From the NCBI GenBank assembly GCA_036556145.1, contig DATBKB010000097.1:1-10629 (forward strand): a stretch of DNA of 10,629 bases, read 5' to 3'. Of the stretch, positions 1 through 6,000 are shown one piece after another. The notes beneath the pieces were generated by a model, which searched no databases, was not told the origin of the DNA, and worked only from the letters and a program-made list of their open reading frames with translations. Position 1 is the stretch's first letter; the number at the start of each line of letters is the position of its first letter. Position numbers and translations under genes: made by a program. The stretch comes from JACDAV01 sp036556145. GTDB lineage: Bacteria > Chloroflexota > Limnocylindria > Limnocylindrales > CSP1-4.

Positions 1-108
1 GCCCGGCGATGGAGGCGGCAGCCCTAGATGGTCGAACGTTGCGTGAACGCTGTCTCGATCGATGTCGAGGCCGAGTCGCCTGAGGATCTCTCGCGCGTCG
101 TCGCCCAC
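1..108 (-). CDS. Unrecognised protein, 5' end only (runs off left edge)
   Basis: Thirty-six codons are open from a GTG at 108 to the window edge, so only the N-terminus is visible. It begins M-G-D-D-A-R-E-I-L-R-R-L-G-L-D-I-D. A TGA lies directly before the GTG, making this the first possible start in the frame. A purine-rich AGAAGG (122-117) sits 8 bases upstream as a good Shine-Dalgarno sequence. About three quarters of third positions are G or C, as expected for a real gene here. The visible part is charged and probably helical, ending in a Gly/Pro-rich stretch; no family is recognised. It is divergent from the prenyl synthase gene, with 134 bases between the two starts. The short visible length is the main reason for doubt. 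Confidence 0.4.
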   Translation of the reverse strand, partial: MGDDAREILRRLGLDIDRDSVHATFDHLGLPPPSPG

Positions 109-123
109 TCACCCACCCTTCTG

Positions 124-150
124 TAGTGACCAAGGCACGATAGTGGCCAA
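124..150. repeat. Near-direct repeat in the divergent promoter region (possible operator)
   Basis: The ten-base word TAGTGRCCAA occurs at 124-133 (TAGTGACCAA) and 141-150 (TAGTGGCCAA). The copies differ at one base and their starts are 17 bases apart. They lie between the divergent starts at 108 and 243. On the minus strand a TATCGT sequence (142-137), a possible -10 box for the partial gene, overlaps the second copy. This could be a regulator site, but two copies of a short word are weak evidence. The stretch is also less GC-rich than the coding DNA on either side, as promoters often are. Confidence 0.25.
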
Positions 151-227
151 ACAACCAAGATTCTGGACGCGCATGCCGGGCCGTCCGAACAGGCTACTTT
201 GACCGAGCACGTTTGCGCTGGGAAGGC

Positions 228-233
228 TACACT
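228..233 (+). promoter_or_regulatory. Candidate -10 box for the prenyl synthase gene
   Basis: TACACT fits the TANNNT -10 pattern and ends 9 bases before the ATG at 243. The transcript would begin at or within a few bases of the start codon. A TTGACC resembling a -35 box is at 199-204, but the 23-base spacing is too long for a normal sigma-70 promoter. No Shine-Dalgarno sequence lies close to the ATG, which fits a leaderless or near-leaderless message. Confidence 0.3.
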
Positions 234-242
234 CGCCGTGCC

Positions 243-1268
243 ATGCGCTCGGTCTCCAGCGAGCTCGACCTCGCCGACCTGATCGCCGACACCGAGGCGG
301 AGATCCTCCGGCTCGTCGGCGACCACGATCCGCCGACGGCGGGGCTCTACGAGATGGTCCGCTACCACCTCGGCCTCGACGGCTCGGGGTCACCGGCCGG
401 CAAGCGGATCCGGCCCCTCCTCGGCCTCCTGGCCTACGCCTCGATCGCCGGCGAGCACCGGCGGGCCCTGCCTGGCGCGGCGGCGGTCGAGCTCGGCCAC
501 AACTTCAGCCTCGTCCACGACGACATCGAGGATGGCGACCGCGAGCGCCGTCACCGGCCGACGGTCTGGGCCCTCCACGGCATCCCCCAGGCGATCAACA
601 CCGGCGACATCCTCTTCAGCCTCAGCCGGATGGCGCTCCACCGACTGACCGACCTCGGCTTCAGCGACGCGAAGGTCCTCCGCCTCATGCGCCTCTACGA
701 CGAGACGTGCGTCGCGCTGTGCGAGGGCCAGTACATCGACATCTGGACGGCCGAGCACGACGACGGGATGACCGTCGAGCTCTACTTCGACATGATCGGC
801 CGCAAGACCGCTGCCCTCATCGCGGCCTCAATCGAGGCCGGCGCGCTGCTGGCGACCGACGACGAGGCGGTCATCCGGCGCTACCGCGCCTTCGGCTGGG
901 CGCTCGGGCTGGCGTTCCAGCTCAACGACGACCTCCTCGGCATCTGGGGCGCCGAGCGAGCGACGGGCAAGGAGCCGACCGACGTCGCGCGCAAGAAGAA
1001 GACCCTGCCGGTCATCTACGCCTTCGAGCACGCCGGACCCGAGGACCGCGAGCGGCTGCGCGAGCTCTACGCGAAGGAGCGCCCGACGAAGGCCGAGCTG
1101 GCCGAGATCGTCGCGATCATCGAGCGCGCCGGCGGCCGCGAGTTCACCCGCTCCGAGGCGGCCCGCTACCGCGACGAGGCCCTGGCCGAGCTACATGCGA
1201 CCGGCGTCGTCCTGCCGGCGGCACGGGAGCGCATCGAGGGGATCATCCGCTCGGTCATCAGCGCGTAA
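243..1268 (+). CDS. Polyprenyl diphosphate synthase, probably geranylgeranyl diphosphate synthase
   Basis: This 341-residue all-helical trans-prenyltransferase condenses isopentenyl diphosphate with an allylic diphosphate to make linear prenyl diphosphates for quinones, carotenoids or lipid carriers. Visible motifs are GKRIRP (53-58), which binds isopentenyl diphosphate; the first aspartate-rich motif DDIED (93-97) followed by the conserved RR and P-T; the K-T pair at 188-189; FQ (225-226); and a second motif reading DDLLG (229-233), where many relatives have DDxxD. TGK followed by D and a K-rich KKKTLP stretch is also typical. Phe88 is five residues before DDIED and that motif has no insertion. 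By the established chain-length rules this favours a C20 product, though specificity is inferred. ATG 243 was chosen over an upstream in-frame TTG (213) because the family's N-terminus starts there and a -10-like TACACT lies just before it. The gene stands alone on its strand, convergent with the large minus-strand cluster. Confidence 0.92.
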   Translation: MRSVSSELDLADLIADTEAEILRLVGDHDPPTAGLYEMVRYHLGLDGSGSPAGKRIRPLLGLLAYASIAGEHRRALPGAAAVELGHNFSLVHDDIEDGDRERRHRPTVWALHGIPQAINTGDILFSLSRMALHRLTDLGFSDAKVLRLMRLYDETCVALCEGQYIDIWTAEHDDGMTVELYFDMIGRKTAALIAASIEAGALLATDDEAVIRRYRAFGWALGLAFQLNDDLLGIWGAERATGKEPTDVARKKKTLPVIYAFEHAGPEDRERLRELYAKERPTKAELAEIVAIIERAGGREFTRSEAARYRDEALAELHATGVVLPAARERIEGIIRSVISA

Positions 1269-1293
1269 GCGCTGGTGGCCCGTCGAGTCGGGC
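1259..1293 (+). terminator. Two short hairpins at the 3' end of the prenyl synthase gene
   Basis: CAGCGC (1259-1264) pairs perfectly with GCGCTG (1269-1274) around a GTAA tetraloop of the GNRA class, and the TAA stop codon lies inside that loop. Four bases later GCCCG (1278-1282) pairs with CGGGC (1289-1293) around a six-base loop, followed by TCCTT. The T-run is poor, so intrinsic termination is possible but not strong. Confidence 0.35.
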
Positions 1294-1309
1294 TCCTTGC
1301 CCCGGTTCG

Positions 1310-1481
1310 TATCGCACCCATGACTGCTGCACGCACAAGGGCGAGCGACAAGGGCCGGGAGCGCGGGCTTACGGGCCGCGGCAGCGCCTCCATCGCTATC
1401 GGAGGCTGCCTTGGGCGATAAGCCACCGGTCGCCGGGAGCTTGTGGCGGCCGAAGCCGGTCCAGCAGCGATGGGTGCGATA
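1310..1481. repeat. Imperfect 20-base inverted repeat enclosing 132 bases, possible structured RNA or mobile remnant
   Basis: Bases 1310-1329 are complementary to 1462-1481 at 18 of 20 positions; the two mismatches are adjacent and internal (1322-1323 against 1468-1469). The enclosed 132 bases can form further hairpins. GCAG plus CCTCC (1381-1391) pairs with GGAGG plus CTGC (1401-1409) across a two-base bulge, and GCCAC (1422-1426) pairs with GTGGC (1443-1447). An eight-base direct repeat ACAAGGGC occurs at 1335 and 1348. The element occupies the gap between convergent genes (1269-1562), where I see no convincing coding frame and no RNA family I recognise. It could be an RNA closed by a long terminal stem, a degenerate miniature transposable element, or a folded 3' end. 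No target-site duplication is obvious. Confidence 0.5.
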
Positions 1482-1506
1482 TTGCGGGCCGTAGGCGGCG
1501 CGAAAG

Positions 1507-1537
1507 GCAGGGTCGTTCGGCAAAAGTCGAACGCTGC
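1507..1537 (-). terminator. Hairpin downstream of the CBS membrane protein gene
   Basis: GCAG (1507-1510) pairs with CTGC (1534-1537), and CGTTCG (1514-1519) pairs with CGAACG (1528-1533). A G-T wobble and a C-G pair close an AAAA loop, with a three-base bulge (1511-1513) on one side. It lies 26 bases past the stop of the minus-strand gene, where a terminator is expected. Read on the minus strand the stem has one A-C mismatch and is followed only by CTTTC. Either it is a weak terminator or it simply protects the mRNA 3' end. It could also act on the plus strand, where the stem is slightly better. Confidence 0.35.
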
Positions 1538-1562
1538 GGGCGGATTCGTACGGGCAAGCAGG

Positions 1563-2909
1563 CTAGCGGTCGGCCTCGTCGGCCAGGGCCTCGGCCGGTT
1601 CCTCCCGCCGCCGCACGACGAGGACCTTCGCCACTCGACGCCCATCCGTCGACTCGACCGTCAGGTGGAGCCCGTCGACGTCGATCTCGTCGCCCGGGCT
1701 CGGAATGCCACCGATCCGGTGGTAGACGAGGCCACCGACCGTGTCGTACTCGTCCTCGTCCTCGAGCGAGAGCTGCGTGTCGAACAGCTCCTCGAGGTCG
1801 TCGACCGCGGCGCGGCCGTCGACCCGGGCCTCGTCCTCGGTGAGCTTGACGATGAGCGGCTCCTCGACGTCGTACTCGTCCTGGATCTCGCCGACGATCT
1901 CCTCGAGGAGGTCCTCGATCGTCACCAGGCCGGCCGTGCCGCCGTACTCATCGAGGACGATCGCGATGTGGACCTTCCGGCGCTGCAGCTCATGAAGGAG
2001 GTCGTCGATGGACATCGATTCCGGAACGAACACCGGCGTGCGCAGCAGCGAGCGGAGGTTCGGCCGCGGGTTTGCCGATGGGCCGTCCTTGAGGAACGGC
2101 AGCAGGTCCTTCGCGTAGAGGATCCCGACGACTTCGTCGATCGACTCGTGGAAGATCGGGATCCGGCTATGGCCCTCCTCGACGACCTTGTCGATGACCT
2201 CGCCGAGGCTCGCCGTGACGGGTGCGGCGACGATCGCGATGCGCGGGACCATGACCTCGTGGACGCGCCGCTCGCCGAGCTCGATGACCGCGTGGATCAT
2301 CTGCTCCTCCTCGGCCTCGAGCGTGCCCTGCTCGCCGCTCCGCTCGACGAGGAGCTTGAGCTCCTCCGTGCTGATCTGGCTCTGGTCGACGTCGCGCACG
2401 CCGAGAAGGCGCGTGACGCCGGTCGTGATCCGCTCCAGGATCCACACGAAGGGCCGCAACACCCGGCCGGTGACGTCGACGAGCGGGGCCAGGACGAGCG
2501 AATAGCGCTCGGCGTGGGCGAGCGCGAGGGTCTTGGGGACGAGCTCGCCGAAGACGATCGTGAAGAGGCTCAGGAGCGCGGTCACGATGACGAGCGCGAG
2601 CACGCCGGCGTAGCCGCCGATCGGCCCGAAACGCGCCAGGACGTCCTCGAGCGGTCGAGCGAGGCTCGAGCCCGCGAAGGCGGCGGCGAGGAAGCCGATG
2701 AAGGTGATCATCAGCTGGATGACCGCGAGGAACCGGCTCGGCTGGGCGGTGAGGTCGCGGACGCGCTCCGCGCCGCGACGGCCCTCCTCGACGAGCTGGT
2801 CGACCCGCGTCCGGCGGACCGTGACGAGGGCAATCTCGGCGGCGACGAACACCGCGTTGAGCAGCACGAGGATCGCGATGACGATCAGCTCGAAGGCGAG
2901 CTCCGGCAT
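1563..2909 (-). CDS. CNNM/CorC-type membrane protein with paired CBS domains (hemolysin-like transporter family)
   Basis: This 448-residue membrane protein has the complete three-part architecture of the CNNM/CorC (formerly 'hemolysin C') family. The first ~190 residues are a DUF21 membrane domain starting with hydrophobic helix PELAFELIVIAIL, then AAEIALVTVRRTRV, a second helix (FLAVIQLMITFIGFLAAAFAG), and the FGELVPKTLAL signature. A cytosolic pair of CBS domains follows at roughly 205-335 (HEVMVPRIAI, SRIPIF, VVGILYAKDLL, and in the second IAIVLDEYGGTAGLVTIEDL). A C-terminal CorC_HlyC domain ends near residue 435. Relatives are linked to Mg2+ or other cation efflux with nucleotide sensing by the CBS pair; the substrate here is inferred. 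The start ATG overlaps the glmU stop by one base (TGATG), so translation is probably coupled. The frame stays open upstream into glmU, but the family N-terminus matches this ATG. It is the last gene of its cluster, and a hairpin follows. Confidence 0.92.
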   Translation of the reverse strand: MPELAFELIVIAILVLLNAVFVAAEIALVTVRRTRVDQLVEEGRRGAERVRDLTAQPSRFLAVIQLMITFIGFLAAAFAGSSLARPLEDVLARFGPIGGYAGVLALVIVTALLSLFTIVFGELVPKTLALAHAERYSLVLAPLVDVTGRVLRPFVWILERITTGVTRLLGVRDVDQSQISTEELKLLVERSGEQGTLEAEEEQMIHAVIELGERRVHEVMVPRIAIVAAPVTASLGEVIDKVVEEGHSRIPIFHESIDEVVGILYAKDLLPFLKDGPSANPRPNLRSLLRTPVFVPESMSIDDLLHELQRRKVHIAIVLDEYGGTAGLVTIEDLLEEIVGEIQDEYDVEEPLIVKLTEDEARVDGRAAVDDLEELFDTQLSLEDEDEYDTVGGLVYHRIGGIPSPGDEIDVDGLHLTVESTDGRRVAKVLVVRRREEPAEALADEADR

Positions 2910-4402
2910 CAGCGTTTCGCGCGGCGTCGGCCGGCGTCGGTCGGGTTGGTGGTGGCGGCGCCCTCGGCGGCGCTTTCGGTGGCGGCGCCGTCGGCGGCCC
3001 GATCGGGCCCAGCCGCACCGTCGGTCTCGGTCGCCTTCAGCTCGCGAATTCGCGCCGGGACGCCGACAGCGAGCTTGCCCGGTGGGACGTCCTTCGTCAC
3101 GACCGCACCGGCACCGGTCTTCGCGCCGTCGCCGACGGTGACCGGGGCGCGGAGCATCGTGTCGACGCCGAGGAAGACGCGCTTGCCGATCTTCGTCGGG
3201 TGCTTCGTCACGCCGTCCCAGTTCGCGGTGATCGAGCCGGCGCCGACGTTCGTGCCCTCGCCGACGTCCGCGTCGCCGAGGTAGCTGAAGTGGTTCTGCT
3301 TGACGCCACGACCGAGGCGGCTGTTCTTGATCTCGGCGAAGTTGCCGATCCGGACCTCGTCGTCGAGGACCGCGCCGTTGCGGACCCGCGACCACGGCCC
3401 GACCTGCACGCCGTCACGCAGCTCCGATGAATCGATGATGCTCGCGAGGACCGTGCAGCCCTCGCCGATCGTCGCGTCGACCAGCTGGCTGCCCGCGCCG
3501 ATGACGCTCCCCCGCCCCACGCGCGTGCGCCCGCGGAGGATGACGTTCGGCTCGAGCGTCACGTCCTCGGCGAGCTCGACGGTCGAGTCGAGGTAGACCG
3601 TCGAGGGGTCGCGCATCGTCACGCCGTTGCGCATGTGCCGGTCATTGATCTCGGTGCGCAGGTCCCACTCGGCCTGGGCGAGCTCCGCCCGGTCGTTGAT
3701 CCCGAGCAGCCGGCCGTCGTCCTCGACCTCGAGCGCGGCGACGATGCGGCCGTCCGCGCGGGCGATCGTCACGAGCTCCGTGAGGTACAGCTCCTTCGTC
3801 CGCTGCGACGGCGTCAACCGGCCGATCCGCGAGCGGAGCCACTCCCCGTCGAACGCGTAGAGGCCGGCGTTGATCTCGCCGATCTCGAGCTCCTCCTCGG
3901 TGGCGTCCTTCACCTCGACGATCTTCTCGACCGCGCCGGCGTCGCCGCGGACGACGCGACCGAGCTGGCGCGGGTCGAAGGCGATGACGGACGTCAGGGC
4001 GAAGGCCGCTTCGTCGAGGCGCCGCTGGTCGAGGAGCTCTCGCAGGACGTCGGCCGAGACGCGCGGCACGTCGCCCGAGACGACGAGCACCTCGGCCGCG
4101 TCGGCGGGGAGCGCGGCCATCGCGACTCGGACCGCGTCGCCCGTCCCCTGCGGCGGGTCCTGGAGGACGAACTCGGCCTCGCCGTCGAAGACGTCGCGGA
4201 TCGCCGCGGTTGACGGCGAATAGACGACGACGGGCCGCTCGCCGGTCGCCTCGCGGGCGGCGTCGATGACATAGCCGAGCATCGGCCGGCCGCAGAGCGG
4301 ATGGAGAACCTTCGGCAGGCGCGACTTCATCCGCGTGCCGAGGCCCGCGGCGAGGACGATCGCGACCGTCCGCCGACGCGGGTTGGGACTTGGGGAGGTC
4401 AA
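2909..4402 (-). CDS. glmU: Bifunctional N-acetylglucosamine-1-phosphate uridyltransferase / glucosamine-1-phosphate N-acetyltransferase
   Basis: GlmU acetylates glucosamine-1-phosphate and then couples it to UTP, making UDP-GlcNAc for peptidoglycan and glycans. The N-terminal nucleotidyltransferase shows LAAGLGTRMKS and PK (17-31), QGTGDAV, SGDVP and EINAGLY; the region linking to the C-terminal half has GINDRAEL. The C-terminal left-handed beta-helix shows hexapeptide repeats, RVRNGAVL, the catalytic His in NHFSYLGDADVG, and VGAGSITANWDG. Two positions differ from E. coli GlmU: NWDG for NYDG, and GVDT where GSDT is usual. At 497 residues it is about 40 longer than E. coli GlmU; the excess is an Ala/Thr/Asp-rich tail after PARIRELKA, likely disordered. 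The start is a TTG at 4402: no ATG, GTG or other TTG lies between the upstream in-frame stop and the conserved N-terminus. No clear Shine-Dalgarno precedes it. The TTG overlaps, as TTGA, the stop of a short leader ORF, which could couple the two. Its stop overlaps the next gene's start. Confidence 0.93.
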   Translation of the reverse strand: MTSPSPNPRRRTVAIVLAAGLGTRMKSRLPKVLHPLCGRPMLGYVIDAAREATGERPVVVYSPSTAAIRDVFDGEAEFVLQDPPQGTGDAVRVAMAALPADAAEVLVVSGDVPRVSADVLRELLDQRRLDEAAFALTSVIAFDPRQLGRVVRGDAGAVEKIVEVKDATEEELEIGEINAGLYAFDGEWLRSRIGRLTPSQRTKELYLTELVTIARADGRIVAALEVEDDGRLLGINDRAELAQAEWDLRTEINDRHMRNGVTMRDPSTVYLDSTVELAEDVTLEPNVILRGRTRVGRGSVIGAGSQLVDATIGEGCTVLASIIDSSELRDGVQVGPWSRVRNGAVLDDEVRIGNFAEIKNSRLGRGVKQNHFSYLGDADVGEGTNVGAGSITANWDGVTKHPTKIGKRVFLGVDTMLRAPVTVGDGAKTGAGAVVTKDVPPGKLAVGVPARIRELKATETDGAAGPDRAADGAATESAAEGAATTNPTDAGRRRAKR

Positions 4403-4482
4403 ATGCGCGGCCGGAGGGTTCCGCGGGTCCGCGGTGGGCGTATGCCGCCGTCAGGCTCCGGCGTGGGCTGTTCGGGTGTCAT
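4399..4482 (-). CDS. Possible 27-residue leader peptide upstream of glmU
   Basis: An ATG at 4482 opens 27 codons ending in TGA (4401-4399). The peptide is rich in proline (7 residues) and arginine, starting M-T-P-E-Q-P-T-P-E-P. Its ATG lies 15 bases after the TACGCT -10 box, so the untranslated leader would be only about 8-10 bases, and it has no Shine-Dalgarno sequence. Its stop shares four bases with the glmU TTG start (TTGA), the same junction geometry used at most gene boundaries in this window. It could ensure translational coupling or act as a regulatory leader. Alternatively it is chance open frame in GC-rich DNA, or the true GlmU N-terminus read through a frameshift. Nothing in the peptide itself is recognisable. 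Confidence 0.4.
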   Translation of the reverse strand: MTPEQPTPEPDGGIRPPRTRGTLRPRI

Positions 4483-4497
4483 CGGTGGTGTCGGCGT

Positions 4498-4526
4498 AGC
4501 GTAGGGGGGCCTCCGGGGGGTGTCAA
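4498..4526 (-). promoter_or_regulatory. Sigma-70-type promoter for glmU
   Basis: On the minus strand a perfect -35 box TTGACA (4526-4521) is followed by exactly 17 bases and then TACGCT (4503-4498), which fits the TANNNT -10 pattern. Transcription would start near 4491, about 90 bases before the glmU TTG and 9 before the leader ORF ATG. The spacer is a perfect mirror repeat, six C, GGAGG, six C. The promoter lies in the only sizeable gap (4403-4573) within the minus-strand cluster, so glmU and the CBS protein probably form a separately promoted unit. Confidence 0.6.
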
Positions 4527-4573
4527 ACTTCGTCGCGGGCCTCGTGGAGGGGCGTCCGGCGGGACCGGCCACG

Positions 4574-4960
4574 TCACCCCGGGCGCCTGGCGATGGCCTC
4601 GATCTCGATCCGGGCCCCCTTCGGGAGGGCCCCGACGGCGAACGTCGACCGGGCCGGCGGGGGGTCCGGCATGTGCCGGGCGTAGACGGCGTTGACCTTC
4701 GCGAAGTCGCCGATATCGGCGAGGAAGATCGTCGTCTTGACGACGTCGGCCATGCTCGCGCCGGCCGCGTCGAGCACGGCGGCAAGGTTCCGGAGGACCC
4801 GCTCCGCCTGCTCCTCGACCCCGCCTTCGACCAGCTCACCCGTCGAGGGATCGAGCCCGATCTGGCCCGAGCAGAAGATGAAGCCGTCGACGGCAATGCC
4901 CTGGCTGTAGGGGCCGATGGCCGCCGGCGCCCCGCCGGTCGAGACCGCCCGTCGCGTCAC
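4574..4960 (-). CDS. ridA: RidA family enamine/imine deaminase
   Basis: RidA proteins hydrolyse reactive enamine/imine intermediates such as 2-aminoacrylate released by PLP enzymes, protecting other enzymes in the cytosol. At 128 residues it has normal family length and ends in the usual IEIEAIA strand. Visible landmarks are IGPYSQG (15-21) with Tyr18, FCSGQIGLDP (29-38), VVKTTIFLADI (73-83), and the substrate-carboxylate-binding Arg104 in PPARSTF, followed by LPKGARIEIEA with the conserved Glu119. The position equivalent to Cys107 of E. coli RidA appears to be Thr. The start is GTG at 4960, overlapping the ispE stop as GTGA. AGGAGG lies 5 bases upstream, one of the strongest Shine-Dalgarno sequences in the window. 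It is the last gene of the tsaE-to-ridA chain. Linkage to ispE does not suggest a specific partner enzyme. Confidence 0.9.
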   Translation of the reverse strand: MTRRAVSTGGAPAAIGPYSQGIAVDGFIFCSGQIGLDPSTGELVEGGVEEQAERVLRNLAAVLDAAGASMADVVKTTIFLADIGDFAKVNAVYARHMPDPPPARSTFAVGALPKGARIEIEAIARRPG

Positions 4961-6000
4961 GCCTGCCTCCTCTCAGCGGCGGTCCTCGCCTGGTCGCCCG
5001 CCAGGATCGAGGCCGCGGCCACGAACGCGCCGCCGCCCGGGGCTCCGAGGCTTCCGTCGTCGAGCGCCCCCTGGACCGTCGCGGCCGCGCTGTCCGCTTC
5101 CTCACGCGAAGGATAGAGGCACCAGAGGGTCGGTCCCGAGCCGGTCATGCCGATCGGGCGATGGAGCAGACGCGTGAGCGCCCGCCGGAACGCGACGAGC
5201 CCGGGCACGACCGATGCGGCGGCCGGGGCCAGGTCGTTCGCCGACGCGAGGACGCCCGCCCGCTCGACGAGCTGCGCCACGGTGAGTCCCGAGCCGAACT
5301 CGCTCGCGAAGTGCTCCGACGTCCGCCGGACGACACCGGGGTCACCCATCGCCCCCGCCGACCAGGCCTCGAAGACCCTGACCGTCGGGACCGCGACCCT
5401 CGCGGTCACGAGCAGGACGGCGGGTTCGTCGCCGGGCGAGCAGCGGACGCCGTGGAGCGGTGTGACCCGCTCGCCACGACCCTCGACCAGCGCGGCGCCG
5501 CGCGCCAGGAACAGCGGCACATCCGAGCCGAGGCCGGTGGCGATGGCGTGGCGGCGCTCGGCGCCGAGGTCGGTGCCCCACGCCTCGAGCGCGCCGTCGA
5601 TCGCCGCGGCGGCATCGCTGCTGCCGCCACCGAGGCCCGCCGCGACCGGGATCCGCTTCTCGAGTCGCGCCGCGAGTGGCGGCGGCGGCGCCGGCGCGCC
5701 CGGCCAGCTCCGCGCGACGGCATCGCGCGTCGAGGTGACGGCGCGCGCCACGAGGTTCGTGCCAGCGGGCCCCGCATCGAATCCGGTCACGTGGATCGAG
5801 TCGTCGCCCGACGGTCGCACGCCGAGGCTCAGCCGGTCCGCGAGATCGATGAGGACGGCGACCGAGTGGAGCGCGTGGAAGCCGTCGTCGCGGCGGCCGA
5901 CGACGGCGAGCGTGAGGTTGAGCTTCGCCGGCGCGAGCCGCACGACCGGCGCGAGTCGGCGCGCCGGGTCCGCACCGGGCTCGGCGCGCATGCTCGTCAC
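4957..6000 (-). CDS. ispE: 4-diphosphocytidyl-2-C-methyl-D-erythritol kinase
   Basis: IspE phosphorylates CDP-methylerythritol with ATP, the fourth step of the MEP pathway to isopentenyl diphosphate. It is a GHMP kinase of 347 residues, somewhat longer than the typical 280-300. Key elements are LAPAKLNLTLAV (22-33) with catalytic Lys26, RRDDGFHALHSV (36-47) that grips the substrate, the ATP-binding glycine loop AGLGGGSSDA (121-130) with catalytic Asp129, and the third GHMP motif MTGSGPTLWCLYP near residue 290. The start is taken as GTG at 6000, which overlaps the rsmA stop as GTGA and has GAGGAG 5 bases upstream. An in-frame ATG at 5991 is the alternative, three residues shorter, but its spacing from that Shine-Dalgarno is long (14). 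Its stop overlaps ridA. Its product feeds the prenyl synthase encoded on the opposite strand at 243-1268. Confidence 0.93.
   Translation of the reverse strand: MTSMRAEPGADPARRLAPVVRLAPAKLNLTLAVVGRRDDGFHALHSVAVLIDLADRLSLGVRPSGDDSIHVTGFDAGPAGTNLVARAVTSTRDAVARSWPGAPAPPPPLAARLEKRIPVAAGLGGGSSDAAAAIDGALEAWGTDLGAERRHAIATGLGSDVPLFLARGAALVEGRGERVTPLHGVRCSPGDEPAVLLVTARVAVPTVRVFEAWSAGAMGDPGVVRRTSEHFASEFGSGLTVAQLVERAGVLASANDLAPAAASVVPGLVAFRRALTRLLHRPIGMTGSGPTLWCLYPSREEADSAAATVQGALDDGSLGAPGGGAFVAAASILAGDQARTAAERRQA

Noticed and set aside
3..83. 26-codon plus-strand frame ending at TGA 81-83, as the tail of an upstream gene
   Set aside because: It is Arg/Cys-rich without recognisable ending and overlaps a better supported minus-strand gene start.
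24..368. 114-codon minus-strand frame spanning the divergent promoter
   Set aside because: It runs into the prenyl synthase coding region and has no initiation signal; the different frame starting at GTG 108 has a Shine-Dalgarno sequence and better codon use.
1303..1320. GGTTCGTATCGC resembling the T-arm of a tRNA
   Set aside because: The five-base T-stem does not pair and no acceptor, D or anticodon arms can be built around it.
1443..3284. 613-codon plus-strand open frame antisense to the CBS protein and glmU
   Set aside because: It is very rich in Asp, Glu, Arg and Val with no recognisable domain, and lies opposite a clear CNNM/CorC gene. High GC at third positions keeps antisense frames open in such genomes.
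2910..3395. Upstream extension of the CBS protein frame to 610 residues
   Set aside because: The added part is Arg-rich and out of frame inside glmU; the family N-terminus matches the ATG at 2909.
4504..4520. G-quadruplex in the glmU promoter
   Set aside because: Only two runs of six G are present with a CCTCC between them, which does not give the four separated G-tracts of a normal quadruplex motif.
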